Both the position numbers and the translations under genes were made by a program. Shown in pieces: positions 8,475 through 17,195 of a DNA stretch of 64,000 nt. Within the stretch, counting starts at the first letter, position 1. Each line of letters begins with the position of its first letter. Source of the DNA: Gemmatimonas aurantiaca T-27. GTDB lineage: Bacteria; Gemmatimonadota; Gemmatimonadetes; Gemmatimonadales; Gemmatimonadaceae. The notes beneath the pieces were generated by a model that did no database searches, was not told where the DNA came from, and worked only from the letters and a program-made list of their open reading frames with translations. Where the stretch lies: assembly GCF_000010305.1 (NCBI RefSeq), contig NC_012489.1, positions 1,178,001-1,242,000 of the forward strand. The letters are read 5' to 3'.

Positions 8475-8908
8475 GACGACCGCCGGCGCTTTGTGGTGGA
8501 CGGCTGATTGGGCACCGGACGGGAACCCGTGTCCCGACGCCGGAGGTCCTGTCCTTCCGTGATGCGTCGTGCGATGGCCTGCAGTTCTGCAGCATCGACA
8601 TGCTGATCGTCGACGAGCCGAGCCAACAGGCTCTCCGCCGATCCCCCGAAGAAGCTGCCCAGTACTCGCTGCAAGGCCGACTGCTGCGCGATGCGCTGCT
8701 CGACGCGCGGGAAGTACCGATGCGCACGGCCTTCAGGCTCGTGCCGCAGCAGGCCTTTGGCTTCGAGATTGCGCAGGATGGTCAGGACCGTGGTGTAGGC
8801 GAGGTCCGCCTCCAGCCGTTCGCGGATTTCTGTGGCGGTTCCACTCCCGTGTTGCCACAGGAGTGTCATCACATCGAGTTCACGGGCACCGAGCGAAAAG
8901 TCGTCCAT
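8471..8908 (-). CDS. BlaI/MecI/CopY-family transcriptional repressor
   Basis: A 145-residue repressor. The winged-helix N-terminus is typical: LGARELDVMTLLWQHGSGTATEI, then LAYTTVLTILRNLEAKGLL as recognition helix and wing entry, then the wing RAHRYFP. The second half is the helical dimerisation region (SFFGGSAESLLARLVDD). In the family, dimers bind an ACTA-N6-TAGT-like dyad and are cleaved or released on signalling by the partner M56 protein. The ATG at 8908 is chosen; an in-frame TTG at 8932 would lie within the operator. Promoter and two matching dyads lie directly upstream, indicating autoregulation. The last 25 residues are basic and probably disordered. Confidence 0.93.
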   Translation of the reverse strand: MDDFSLGARELDVMTLLWQHGSGTATEIRERLEADLAYTTVLTILRNLEAKGLLRHEPEGRAHRYFPRVEQRIAQQSALQRVLGSFFGGSAESLLARLVDDQHVDAAELQAIARRITEGQDLRRRDTGSRPVPNQPSTTKRRRSS

Positions 8909-8931
8909 GGTGAGCCGGGTGGGGGAGTTCA

Positions 8932-8988
8932 ACTATTTGCATAGTAGATATAGGATAGCCTTTTCCTGTTGTCAACTATGGTGTTAGT
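8932..8988 (-). promoter_or_regulatory. BlaI-type promoter with two operator dyads
   Basis: On the minus strand a near-consensus sigma70 promoter is visible: TTGACA (plus-strand 8970-8975), exactly 17 bp, then TATATC (8947-8952), pointing at the repressor gene. ACTAT-TTGC-ATAGT (8932-8945) sits where transcription would begin, and ACTAT-GGTG-TTAGT (8975-8988) overlaps the -35 box. Both fit the 14-bp BlaI/MecI operator pattern. Their centres are 43 bp apart, about four helical turns, so the dimers would face the same side of the DNA. The same block lies about 20-80 bp before the divergent DUF4159 gene and may repress it too. Confidence 0.8.
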
Positions 8989-9009
8989 AGTCGATGACGG
9001 TCTGGACGG

Positions 9010-9783
9010 ATGGTATCTTTCGGGATGACGTCGGATTGCTCGCGTCGCGCGTTCCTCGCGCGCCTTGGAAGGCTTGCTGGTGGGGCCGCTGTGCTCGGCG
9101 GCGCCGGCAGTGTGTTGCCGTTTGCGCAGGCGAAAGCGCTTGGTGCTCCGTCTGTTGTGTCACCCCGGTGGTTCGAGTTCACATTCGCACGCCTGCGCTA
9201 CGACTCGGGGGACTGGGACTACAATCCCAAGGTGTGCGCCAATCTGCTCGACGCGGTGGTGCAGTACACCGATATTCCGGTGAATCAACAGGAAGTGGTC
9301 ATCACCGCCGACTCCGCAGAACTGTCCGCGTTTCCCTTTCTGTTCATGACTGGACACAAGCTCGTGCGCTTCAGTGATGCCGAGCGAAAGGGTTTGGTGC
9401 GCTTTGTGGAGAACGGTGGGTTGTTGTTCAGCGACGACTGCAACCACGATGTGAACGGCTTGTATGCCAAGACGTTCGAAGCCGAGATGAGCAAGGCCTT
9501 TGGCGTGAATGCGATGCCGAAGATCGCGCGCACGCATGCCTTGTACTCGAGTTTCTTCCAGTTCCCCGATGGGCCGCCACGCACCTCCCATGAGCTCAAC
9601 GGGTGGGGCGACAATGTCGTGCACGATTACCTGCGCGGTGTGGAGCGTCGCGGGCGACTGGGCGTCTTGTATTCCAACAAGGACTACGGCTGCGAATGGG
9701 ACTACGACTGGAAGAACAAACGCTTCCGACGTCGGGACAACACCCGCTTCGGGGTGAATGTGGTCGTCTACGCGATGACCTGA
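9010..9783 (+). CDS. Tat-exported DUF4159 protein
   Basis: A 257-residue exported protein. The N-terminus carries a twin-arginine signal (CSRRAFLARLG, then a hydrophobic stretch ending near AQAKA). The mature part matches DUF4159: an opening FTFARLRYDSGDWD, ITADSAELSAFPFLFMTGH, then an ENGGLLFSDDC segment like the hinge of glutamine-amidotransferase-like folds, and a closing Arg-rich NTRFGVNVVVYAM. Its biochemical function is unknown; relatives often sit near MoxR/Bat-type genes, as here. The ATG at 9010 is the longest start and an ATG at 9025 is equally possible; neither has a strong ribosome-binding site. Two BlaI-type dyads lie just upstream, and a strong terminator follows at 9952-9988. 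Confidence 0.85.
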   Translation: MVSFGMTSDCSRRAFLARLGRLAGGAAVLGGAGSVLPFAQAKALGAPSVVSPRWFEFTFARLRYDSGDWDYNPKVCANLLDAVVQYTDIPVNQQEVVITADSAELSAFPFLFMTGHKLVRFSDAERKGLVRFVENGGLLFSDDCNHDVNGLYAKTFEAEMSKAFGVNAMPKIARTHALYSSFFQFPDGPPRTSHELNGWGDNVVHDYLRGVERRGRLGVLYSNKDYGCEWDYDWKNKRFRRRDNTRFGVNVVVYAMT

Positions 9784-9807
9784 GGCCCCAGCAGGTACTG
9801 TGGGCTG

Positions 9808-9946
9808 TCCTGCTTCCTGTGTCCTCTCCAACTCCTTCCTGTGTCCTCTAGAAACCAATGACGCCGTGGCGACCAGCACTCGTCGCTACGGCGTCACGAT
9901 ATCAAGAGGATACAGGAAGGAGTTGGAGAGGGTGCGGGAAGCAGGA
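9808..9946. repeat. Nested inverted repeat (42-bp arms with an inner hairpin)
   Basis: The arms 9808-9849 and 9905-9946 are reverse complements at 37 of 42 positions. Between them TGACGCCGTGGCGA (9859-9872) pairs with 9883-9896 at 13 of 14 positions, around a 10-nt loop. The left arm itself contains CTTCCTGTGTCCTCT twice (9813-9827 and 9835-9849), 22 bp apart. The whole could extrude as a long cruciform or fold as a long RNA hairpin. It has no coding potential. Size and form suggest a REP/MITE-like dispersed element, but only this copy is in the window. Confidence 0.7.
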
Positions 9947-9951
9947 AAGAC

Positions 9952-9988
9952 AAGCGGGGCCGGCGACGCTGTCGCGGGCCCCGCTTTT
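9952..9988 (+). terminator. Strong intrinsic terminator
   Basis: AAGCGGGGCC (9952-9961) pairs perfectly with GGCCCCGCTT (9977-9986). The loop holds a second stem, GCGAC-GCT-GTCGC, and the downstream arm runs into a T tract (9985-9988). It would end transcripts of the DUF4159 gene and lies just beyond the stop of the converging TldD gene. Confidence 0.8.
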
Positions 9989-10008
9989 CTGTTCGTCGTG
10001 CCAGTGGT

Positions 10009-11685
10009 TCAATCGAAGGCGGCACCCACGTTGATCTTGCGGATCAGCATCCACGGCGAGCCGTGTGAGATACTGTTGGTCTGCGTCGGCTGACCCTTGG
10101 CGTCACCGCCGGTGCCGTGCATCTGCCACTCCTTCGGGCCAGTGATGCCGTCGAGATTGGCCCAGAAGTCGGTGGTGATGGCGTTGTACGTCACGTCGGT
10201 GACCTGGCGGGTGATCTTGCCGTTCTTGATCTCCCAGAAAATGTGGCCGCCGAACTGACCGTTATAGCGCTGCTGATCGATGGAATAGCTGCCGCGTCCA
10301 TCGATCATCACGCCGTCCTTCACATCGGCGATGAGCTCATCACGCGTGGGCGAGTTGGCCGGTCCCGGTTCCACATGCACGTTGGGCATGCGCAGGAACG
10401 GGTAGTCGCGCCACGTGCTGCCGAAGGTGCAGCCACGGCTTTCCTTTTCCCCCACGAAGTGTGCGGTTTCGCGGTTGGTCTGCAGGCCCACCAGCACACC
10501 ATCGCGAATGAGCGGCCACTTCTGCGTTTTCACACCGTCATCGTCGAAGCCCACCGTGCCGAGGCCGGCGCTGGTCTTGTCACAGGTGACATTGAACTGT
10601 TTGGAACCGTACTTGAGTTTGCCCACGTCGGAGAGTTTCACAAAACTCGTACCGGCATAGTTGGCTTCGTACCCCACGATACGATCCACTTCCGTGGCGT
10701 GCGCGACGATCTCGTGAATGGTGAGCATCGCGTGCGACGGCGACAGGATGAGGTCCTTGAGTCCACTCGAACCCAGCGGCTTCGCGGTGCACATCTCCAC
10801 GGCGTCGGTCGCGACTTTCTCCGCCTGATCGAGGAAGTCCGAGTTCTCGGCAAACTCCCATCCACCTGTACCAGCCACGCCGGAGTAATTCCGCGTGCGG
10901 GTGACTTCACCAACTCGCGCGGTCACCGAGAACGTGGGTGATGTGGTGAACAGCTCCTGCTCGATATACGAGCCTTCGCTGCTGGCGTAGTAGCGCCATT
11001 CGTAGCCGTGGTTGCAGGCCACATTCACCGCGGTCACACCCTTCACGGCAGCGGCTTTGTCGGCAATGGCTTGGGCCCACGCCTGCTTGTCTGTGACGGA
11101 CACCGATGTGGGGTGCTTGAGCATCGGCGTGATGTAGTGCTCCTGATACGGCTTGACCGGCGCGAGCTTCATGTCGGCTTTCTTCGCGATGGCACTGGCC
11201 TTCGCCACTTCGACGGCCACACGTGTGACACGACGCAGTTCGTCTTCAGTGAGAATGGGGCTCGATGCAAAGCCCCACACGCCGCTGTGAATCACGCGCA
11301 CACCAAAACCACCGGGCTGACGCTCGGCGTCCGACGGGATTCCCTGTACGCGACGGCCACCACCACCCCGACCACCGGGGCCACCGCCGCCGCCACGGCC
11401 ACCCCCAAAGCCACCCGCACCCGGACCGGCCGGAGCGCCACCCGGGCGAATGTTCACGGTCGCACCAGGCAGCGTGGACGTCATGGTGAAGCGCACGTCG
11501 GTGTAACTGCAGCCGGCCATCTTGCCTTCGGCCAGCACGATGTCGGCGAGTCCCTTGAAACGTGTTTCGAGCGGACGGCCCTGGGGCGAATCCGCGAGCA
11601 CCTGACCGAACAGATCACGCGAATAGAGCGTGAGCGCGGCACCGGCTCCGAACTTCTTCAGAAAATCACGACGGGAAGAGCTCAT
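10009..11685 (-). CDS. TldD-type metallopeptidase with Tat signal
   Basis: A 558-residue TldD homologue. The fold and the metal motif HEIVAH (residues 324-329, pattern HExxxH) are those of TldD, the catalytic subunit of the TldD/TldE protease, which degrades unfolded peptides and matures microcins in E. coli. Two differences stand out. The N-terminus is a twin-arginine signal (SSRRDFLKKFGAGAALTL), whereas E. coli TldD is cytoplasmic. Residues about 81-112 form a Gly/Arg-rich insertion. The gene lies 25 bp after its TldE-like partner, as last member of the long minus-strand operon. The ATG at 11685 places the RR motif normally. Export is inferred from the signal; the cysteine- and metal-dependent chemistry follows from the family. 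Confidence 0.9.
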   Translation of the reverse strand: MSSSRRDFLKKFGAGAALTLYSRDLFGQVLADSPQGRPLETRFKGLADIVLAEGKMAGCSYTDVRFTMTSTLPGATVNIRPGGAPAGPGAGGFGGGRGGGGGPGGRGGGGRRVQGIPSDAERQPGGFGVRVIHSGVWGFASSPILTEDELRRVTRVAVEVAKASAIAKKADMKLAPVKPYQEHYITPMLKHPTSVSVTDKQAWAQAIADKAAAVKGVTAVNVACNHGYEWRYYASSEGSYIEQELFTTSPTFSVTARVGEVTRTRNYSGVAGTGGWEFAENSDFLDQAEKVATDAVEMCTAKPLGSSGLKDLILSPSHAMLTIHEIVAHATEVDRIVGYEANYAGTSFVKLSDVGKLKYGSKQFNVTCDKTSAGLGTVGFDDDGVKTQKWPLIRDGVLVGLQTNRETAHFVGEKESRGCTFGSTWRDYPFLRMPNVHVEPGPANSPTRDELIADVKDGVMIDGRGSYSIDQQRYNGQFGGHIFWEIKNGKITRQVTDVTYNAITTDFWANLDGITGPKEWQMHGTGGDAKGQPTQTNSISHGSPWMLIRKINVGAAFD

Positions 11686-11710
11686 GGGAATATTCTGTCG
11701 AGGGAGTCGG

Positions 11711-13150
11711 TCAGACCGCAGGAGAAACGGACGTCATGTAGAACTCTTCGATGCGCACCGGCGGTACGAGCGCCGCCGTGCCGCTGTCGAAAGACTCGCC
11801 GAGCAACATCGGCACGGGCTTCCCCACGAGCGTGACGTTGTTGTAGCCAACGAGCGGAGACATGTTCCAGCGGAAATTCTGCACGGGGCCGACGATCTCA
11901 CCGTTTTCGATGAGGAAGAGACCGTCGCGTGTCATGCCCGTGTTGAGAAGTGGCTGTTCCTGCGATGGCACACCGCGGATGTACCAGAACGAGGTCACCA
12001 GCAGCCCACGACGCGTCTGCTTGATCATCTCTTCCACGGAGAGATTGCTGCCTTCCTGCACGAGGCTCTGGTTGGTGGACGCAGCCGCACCGGCGCCGAG
12101 TGTGCGCAGTACACCGTTCTCCACCCACGTGACGGGCGCCGCGGGCTTGTTGTCCGGGCCAATGGTGGACTGCCGCAGCACCTGATTGCCGATGTCGCTC
12201 TTGAGCGTGAAGAGATCGCTGAAGAGTTTGTCGCCGGGCTTCTTGCCGCGCATGAAGCTGTCGGGGCCACCGATGCCGCCGAACATGCCGCCGCCACCAC
12301 CGCCACCGCCTCCACCACCGCCAGGAGGACCACCGGCTGCCGCATCAGGCGCACCGCCGCCACCAGCGCCGCCGCCGCCACCCGGTGGACCTCCAAAGCC
12401 GCCACCACCGCGTGCGCCGAAGATGCCGGTCACCAGCGACAGGAAGCGCGCGTTGGCCCGCGGCTCGAGAATCACCGTGTAGCGGCCCGGCTCGAGTGCC
12501 TTGGCATTCCGGCTGCGCAGCGCCTTTTCGGACGCGCGTTCCGTGAGCGCCTTCACGTCGATCATGCTGAAGTCCTTCACCCCACTGATGGCGGCAAACC
12601 CCGAGCCGCTGCCATCGGCCATGCGGCAGGTCAGCACGAATCCGAGATCGGCCGAGCGATAGTAGGCGAAGAGCCCCTTCGAGTTGGCGGTGGCGTTGGC
12701 CATGTCGTTCTTCGGCATGTAGCCGGCGCCCACCACACCGCGAGACGCGGCAATGTCGATGCTCTCCTTCACCATGCGCCCACGTTCCGCTGGCCCCACG
12801 TTCACCATGTTCGGCAACACGGAATCGATCGGGATGTAATTCTGCGCGCCGAGCAGTTCGGGCAGGTTCTGCGAATCCTGCGCCGCCTGGGCATCGGCGA
12901 TGGCTTCCGCGACCATCGTCTTGAGACCGGCGTCCGACGTGTCGCGTGTGCTCGACGTGCCGACCTTCTGACCGACCCGCACCGTGACATTCACGTTGAG
13001 GTCGAACTGGACGAGGTTCGTGGTGATGGAGGAGTTTGCCCATCGGGTGCCGGAGCGTTCACCACCGGTGAACTGCACCTCGACGGCGTCAGCCTTTGCC
13101 ATGTCGATCACCTTGTCGGTGATCGCCTTCACTTGATCGCGTGTGTACAT
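11711..13150 (-). CDS. TldE/PmbA-type metallopeptidase subunit with poly-Gly insertion
   Basis: A 479-residue PmbA/TldE homologue, in known systems the non-catalytic partner of TldD. It has the N-terminal substrate-channel domain (VEVQFTGGERSGTRWANSSI), lacks the HExxxH motif, and ends with the conserved NFRWNMSPL...VGKPVPMLLGE region. Residues about 247-296 are an insertion made almost entirely of Gly, Pro and Ala, one of the most repetitive codings in the window. Unlike its TldD partner it shows no signal peptide. The ATG at 13150 begins MYTRDQVK; 50 bp separate it from the upstream gene and 25 bp from tldD. The partnership is inferred from adjacency and family. Confidence 0.9.
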   Translation of the reverse strand: MYTRDQVKAITDKVIDMAKADAVEVQFTGGERSGTRWANSSITTNLVQFDLNVNVTVRVGQKVGTSSTRDTSDAGLKTMVAEAIADAQAAQDSQNLPELLGAQNYIPIDSVLPNMVNVGPAERGRMVKESIDIAASRGVVGAGYMPKNDMANATANSKGLFAYYRSADLGFVLTCRMADGSGSGFAAISGVKDFSMIDVKALTERASEKALRSRNAKALEPGRYTVILEPRANARFLSLVTGIFGARGGGGFGGPPGGGGGAGGGGAPDAAAGGPPGGGGGGGGGGGGMFGGIGGPDSFMRGKKPGDKLFSDLFTLKSDIGNQVLRQSTIGPDNKPAAPVTWVENGVLRTLGAGAAASTNQSLVQEGSNLSVEEMIKQTRRGLLVTSFWYIRGVPSQEQPLLNTGMTRDGLFLIENGEIVGPVQNFRWNMSPLVGYNNVTLVGKPVPMLLGESFDSGTAALVPPVRIEEFYMTSVSPAV

Positions 13151-13200
13151 GCGCGGGTTACGCGGGGAAGAAGGGGATTGCTGGGACGGGACGAGCCAAA

Positions 13201-15042
13201 TCAGGGAGAGCCGCGACGCCTACGTAGCCACCATTCCGTCCCAAATGCGAGGGCCAGCGGCACGATCCACCAGCCGGACCGCATGGGGTGCCAGGGAGCG
13301 GTGTGGCGGCGGTCGCCGACGGCCGTGGCGACCAGGCCAGCCAGTGAGTCGATCGCGCTCGCCGGCAGTACCCGGCCCCCTCTGGATTGCGCCCACGCGG
13401 CCAACTGTTCGATCGGGCGATCGTCTGGTGGGGGCGGAACGGTGTCGTTGGGCAGGAGTGATACAAACGCCGTGTCGCCCGCGAAAATGCCTCGAAGCAG
13501 CACAGCCTGATGCGCCGTGGCGCCGTGCGGGAGCGCAATGGGCGGCCACGTGGCACGCCAGGTATTGGCCACATGGGTCGGCAACAGTCGCACCAACACG
13601 GTGTCGGTGGGGCCGATGCGCTGCACGATGGGGCGTGCGTCGGACCGCGTGCCGGATGGATCGATGCGCAACATCCGGGATCGCGGCGCGTCATTCCCCG
13701 CCGATGGTGCGACGAATGTGATTCGTGGCGCGCGCCGGAGGGCCGCGTCCGCGACGAGATCGCGCCAAGTGCCGTCGAAAGTGGAGCGCCCTTCGTCCCG
13801 GAATCGCCAGGCGTCGAAGGCGGAACTGACCAGCAGTGTGCCGCGTCCATGGGGCACGCGCCACACAACCGGTGCCGGTGAGTCTCCCGGCGACGGGGAG
13901 AGGTCTGCCACCGGTTCGGCATCCGTGGGCAAGCGCTGCGGTATCGCGATGGCCGTGGCCAGCAGATGCACCGAGTCACTTACCGAAACGAATCCGGACC
14001 GTTGGTGCACAGCACGTGGCACGTTGGACGGAAGCGCCGGCAGCAGGCGCCAGGTTCCGGTTCCCAGTATCGCATCCAACCCGTTGTGCACGGCGGACAG
14101 TGTGCCGTTGGCGAGCAGATGATCGGGCAACAGCAGCACCGAAAGACCATGGACCAGCATGAGGCGATCGAGAGCGGCCACGTCGGCCGCACTCAGCGCA
14201 TCGGGTGCGCCGACGATAAGGACATCGGGCAGCGAGGCCAGGCGCTCCACGGCCGCCAATGAGCCCGCGGCCTGGGTCGTTGCACGACTGATCTGGCGCG
14301 ACGTGACCACGCGGCTGCTCACCACAAAACGATCATCCCGTTCCACGGCGCGGCGTACAAAGGTCGACAACCAGGATGGACGCGCATCATAGACGAGCAC
14401 GCGCCATGGTGTGGCGCGCGCATGCATGGGGTGACGCCAGTGCAGGGTGTCCGCCCCGTCGATGAGGCGCACATCCAGCATGTGCGTTCCCACGCGGGTG
14501 GGCACGTAGGGCAGGCCCGTGGTCGTCCGCGATGCCGGCGTGAGAGACACTGCCTGTGTGGCCACCAGGGCGCCGTCTTCCCGTAACTCCAGCGTGGCAC
14601 GGGCGGTGTCTGCCATGCGTCGAACGGCTCCCGCATCCCGGGCCACACGCACCTGCAACGTGGTGCGACCATCGAGGGGCACCGATGTGGGCGCCGTCCA
14701 CTGCTCGACATGGAAGCCCTGCCGCGTGGGCGTGGCCACCACAAAACTGGCAATGGTATCGGATGCCACAGTGATGGGGAGACGCGAACCCACCACCACC
14801 TGCACGTCGGCGCCCGGCGTGGGACCGGCGACAACGGTCGCCTGCGCAGACAGGCGCTGTCGTACCCGCTGCAGCAAGGGCGCATGCCGGCTGCTGTCTG
14901 CCGAAAGCAGGGCCACAACGGGTGGTACCGACCGCGTCACGCTGAAAACGGGATCGATGATCCCGGTGAGAATGATGAGGATCGCGATCGTGCGCGCGAT
15001 TTGTTCTTTCAGCGGAACCGCAGGCTGCGAGGTGGCGTTCAC
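13201..15042 (-). CDS. Membrane-anchored protein with GATase/VWA-like core, function unknown
   Basis: A 613-residue protein I cannot assign to a named family. Seen: a membrane helix near the N-terminus (IARTIAILIILTGIIDPVFS), a long extracytoplasmic part, and a final helix (WWIVPLALAFGTEWWLRRRR) with a basic tail. The centre (PDVLIVGAPDALSAADVAAL, SVLLLPDH) resembles the class I glutamine-amidotransferase-like domain found in Bat-operon membrane proteins, without a recognisable catalytic Cys. The GTG start at 15042 overlaps the upstream stop (GTGA), so the two genes are translationally coupled. Its position between a DUF4175-like gene and TldE in a MoxR operon suggests a role in the same envelope complex. 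Confidence 0.75.
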   Translation of the reverse strand: MNATSQPAVPLKEQIARTIAILIILTGIIDPVFSVTRSVPPVVALLSADSSRHAPLLQRVRQRLSAQATVVAGPTPGADVQVVVGSRLPITVASDTIASFVVATPTRQGFHVEQWTAPTSVPLDGRTTLQVRVARDAGAVRRMADTARATLELREDGALVATQAVSLTPASRTTTGLPYVPTRVGTHMLDVRLIDGADTLHWRHPMHARATPWRVLVYDARPSWLSTFVRRAVERDDRFVVSSRVVTSRQISRATTQAAGSLAAVERLASLPDVLIVGAPDALSAADVAALDRLMLVHGLSVLLLPDHLLANGTLSAVHNGLDAILGTGTWRLLPALPSNVPRAVHQRSGFVSVSDSVHLLATAIAIPQRLPTDAEPVADLSPSPGDSPAPVVWRVPHGRGTLLVSSAFDAWRFRDEGRSTFDGTWRDLVADAALRRAPRITFVAPSAGNDAPRSRMLRIDPSGTRSDARPIVQRIGPTDTVLVRLLPTHVANTWRATWPPIALPHGATAHQAVLLRGIFAGDTAFVSLLPNDTVPPPPDDRPIEQLAAWAQSRGGRVLPASAIDSLAGLVATAVGDRRHTAPWHPMRSGWWIVPLALAFGTEWWLRRRRGSP

Positions 15043-17195
15043 GGTGGCGTGCTCCGTTGACGCACACGTCCGAGCTGCTGCTGGATATCGCGGATACCGG
15101 TTGCGTCGTCGCGCCCAGAGGCTCCCCGCGACAGGCCACCTGACAACGACGTGAGCCAGCCGGACAACGCCAGAGAGGCCGAATCGCGCGCTGCCTGGGC
15201 CGATGGTGTACGACCCGCCGATTGCTGGAGCCAGCCGGCGATACGCTGCGCCCGGGCATCGCCGGCATCGAGCTGCAATACCCGGAGTGCCAACTGATGG
15301 TAGGACGGGACCGGCTCTCCGGACGAGGGCCGTCCCTCACCACCAATCAGGACCGTGTCGAGGATGGCCCGAATCGCCAGGCGTTGTGTGGCGGGATCTC
15401 CGACCGGTGTGGGCAGTGGCGCACGCGCGACACTATCCAACGTCCCGCTGAGCCGGCGTGTGAAATCGAGCGCTTCCCGCTGTGAGAGCGCCCGCATGAG
15501 GAATCGCTGTCGGGCGAACGCTTCTTGCAAGTTGGTCAGTGCCGTTCTTTCGTGTCGCAGAGCGGTGGTGAGATCCTGCTCACCGAGGGTGAGCGCGGCG
15601 CGACTCATGGCACGGATGGCGGTGAGCAGTGCGGCGCGACCGCGATTCACCATGCGCCCCGCGGCGAGATCGGCTTCACTCTCGGCCTCATGAGACTCGT
15701 CGAGATCGGCAATCCCATTTTCGTCGGCGACCAGAGCTTGTTCAAACTCTCCGCCCATCATGAACACAAATTCCGCCCGCACGCGCCGTTGCTCGGCGGC
15801 CAGTTGACGGGATTGCTCTTCGACGGCCGTTCCGGCGAGTGACTTCTGCGCCGCAATCAGGCGTTCGGTCTTGAGGATGACCATTTGTTGACTGACGGCG
15901 TACCGGTCTTCCTCGGGGTCGAGCGCAAAGCCGGCCGCGGCGATGCCACCGGCCGCAGCACGTTCAACGATGAAGGCATCTGATTCCACCGGCGCCGCCC
16001 CAGGCCGAGCATCGGCCACACGTACCCGGTATACGACAAGGTCACCGGGTTCCTTGAGCAACGAATCGAGCGGAATGGTGCCGTTGGCCCGCCACTGTGT
16101 CGGTGCGCTCCGCACAATGTGTAGAGGAACGCGACCTTCATCGAAGGTGAATCGTTCTCCCGATCCGGATACCTTGGTGATGTGCAGTTCGAGCAGGCGA
16201 AGGCCGATATCATCCCCGGCTTCGATCGTGATTGGAAGTGACGTGCGTGTGCTGTCGACCACCAGATCGCGCGCCGGTGCGGTGATGCGAGCGGTGGGAG
16301 CGGCGTCGGTGCGCATGGCAATCGCCATCAGGTGCGGATCACCGGCTTGGGCCCCTGGCGTCAAGGCGACAAACCCATCCCGTTGCACCGTGCCGCGCCA
16401 TACAAAGTCGCCGCGTAGCGGTTTCGGTATCCGTGTTTCACCGGAGTCGGTGGCAACGACCAGTGTATCGGCCGTCGCTGCGGCGGTGATGAGCAGTGTA
16501 CTGCCTTCGAGCGCGTCGATGCGCGTTGGATTGCGTACGGATTGCGCGGGGCGGCCTGTGTAGGTCGGCGGTGTGATCGTGACATCGACGCGTGAGATCG
16601 ATGCCGTGCCGGCAACTCGCGCGATGGCATCACGTACACTGCGATCCGCCGCGCCGGCCGGAATCAGGCGCGCGGCGGCGACGGCCATGATCCACAGTGG
16701 CACTGCGACCCCAATTGCTCGGCCCACCCCCGTCCATGGCAACAGCGCCGCGACATTCACGGTGGATGCCAATTGCGCTGCCCGATCACGCACCAGATCG
16801 CGGATGTGCAGGCTCTCGGTGCCTCGCGTGGACGTTGCCGGGTCAGAGCGCTCGAGTGCGGTGAACAACAGGTTCCGTGAAGCCGGCACGAGTTTCTCCA
16901 TGTCGGCCGCCGCGGCCTGCGGTGTGCGCCGCAAACGCGCGAAGAGGTAACCCACCGCAGCGCCTATACCGGCGAAGAGCATGCCCCGCAACAACGCCCA
17001 CACCACCAGCGTGAGCGTTGTACCCTGCACGGGCACGAGGGGCGGGATCACCAGATGGCGCAATTCCCAGAGCACGCCAATGTCCACACCGATGGCAGCG
17101 CCCATGCCGGCGCTCAGCGCAGCACGCCGCGCACTGACCGCGTGCAGCAAATGCTCCACCGGTGCCGTGCGTGACGACACATTGGCCGCTTTCAT
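15039..17195 (-). CDS. DUF4175-like membrane protein, function unknown
   Basis: A 718-residue protein. Membrane helices lie at about residues 30-50 and 58-85 (GMLFAGIGAAVGYLFARL) and near 165-182 (VAVPLWIMAVAAARL). They are followed by a beta-rich extracytoplasmic part (VDVTITPPTYTGRP...LEGSTLLITAAA) and a long helical, charged C-terminal region (about 420-620), probably coiled coil. This is the organisation of DUF4175/Bat-operon proteins found beside MoxR and DUF58; no enzymatic motif is visible. The ATG at 17195 overlaps the stop of the BatA-like gene (ATGA); the frame stays open upstream into that gene and should not be used. A chaperone-like role with the MoxR ATPase is inference. Confidence 0.75.
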   Translation of the reverse strand: MKAANVSSRTAPVEHLLHAVSARRAALSAGMGAAIGVDIGVLWELRHLVIPPLVPVQGTTLTLVVWALLRGMLFAGIGAAVGYLFARLRRTPQAAAADMEKLVPASRNLLFTALERSDPATSTRGTESLHIRDLVRDRAAQLASTVNVAALLPWTGVGRAIGVAVPLWIMAVAAARLIPAGAADRSVRDAIARVAGTASISRVDVTITPPTYTGRPAQSVRNPTRIDALEGSTLLITAAATADTLVVATDSGETRIPKPLRGDFVWRGTVQRDGFVALTPGAQAGDPHLMAIAMRTDAAPTARITAPARDLVVDSTRTSLPITIEAGDDIGLRLLELHITKVSGSGERFTFDEGRVPLHIVRSAPTQWRANGTIPLDSLLKEPGDLVVYRVRVADARPGAAPVESDAFIVERAAAGGIAAAGFALDPEEDRYAVSQQMVILKTERLIAAQKSLAGTAVEEQSRQLAAEQRRVRAEFVFMMGGEFEQALVADENGIADLDESHEAESEADLAAGRMVNRGRAALLTAIRAMSRAALTLGEQDLTTALRHERTALTNLQEAFARQRFLMRALSQREALDFTRRLSGTLDSVARAPLPTPVGDPATQRLAIRAILDTVLIGGEGRPSSGEPVPSYHQLALRVLQLDAGDARAQRIAGWLQQSAGRTPSAQAARDSASLALSGWLTSLSGGLSRGASGRDDATGIRDIQQQLGRVRQRSTPP

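Noticed and set aside
9160-9879. Minus-strand open frame reaching into the inverted repeat
   Set aside because: It is antisense to the DUF4159 gene, and its first residues come from the repeat arm, so it is not a gene.
12285-12420. Low-complexity CCG/CCA/GCC repeats that look like a tandem repeat array
   Set aside because: They are Gly, Pro and Ala codons of the TldE insertion and show no fixed unit or spacer, so neither a CRISPR nor a satellite.
11630-13510. Open frame of about 620 codons opposite TldE
   Set aside because: It mirrors the coding pattern of the minus-strand gene, and the poly-Gly insertion explains its Pro/Ala/Thr-rich stretch.
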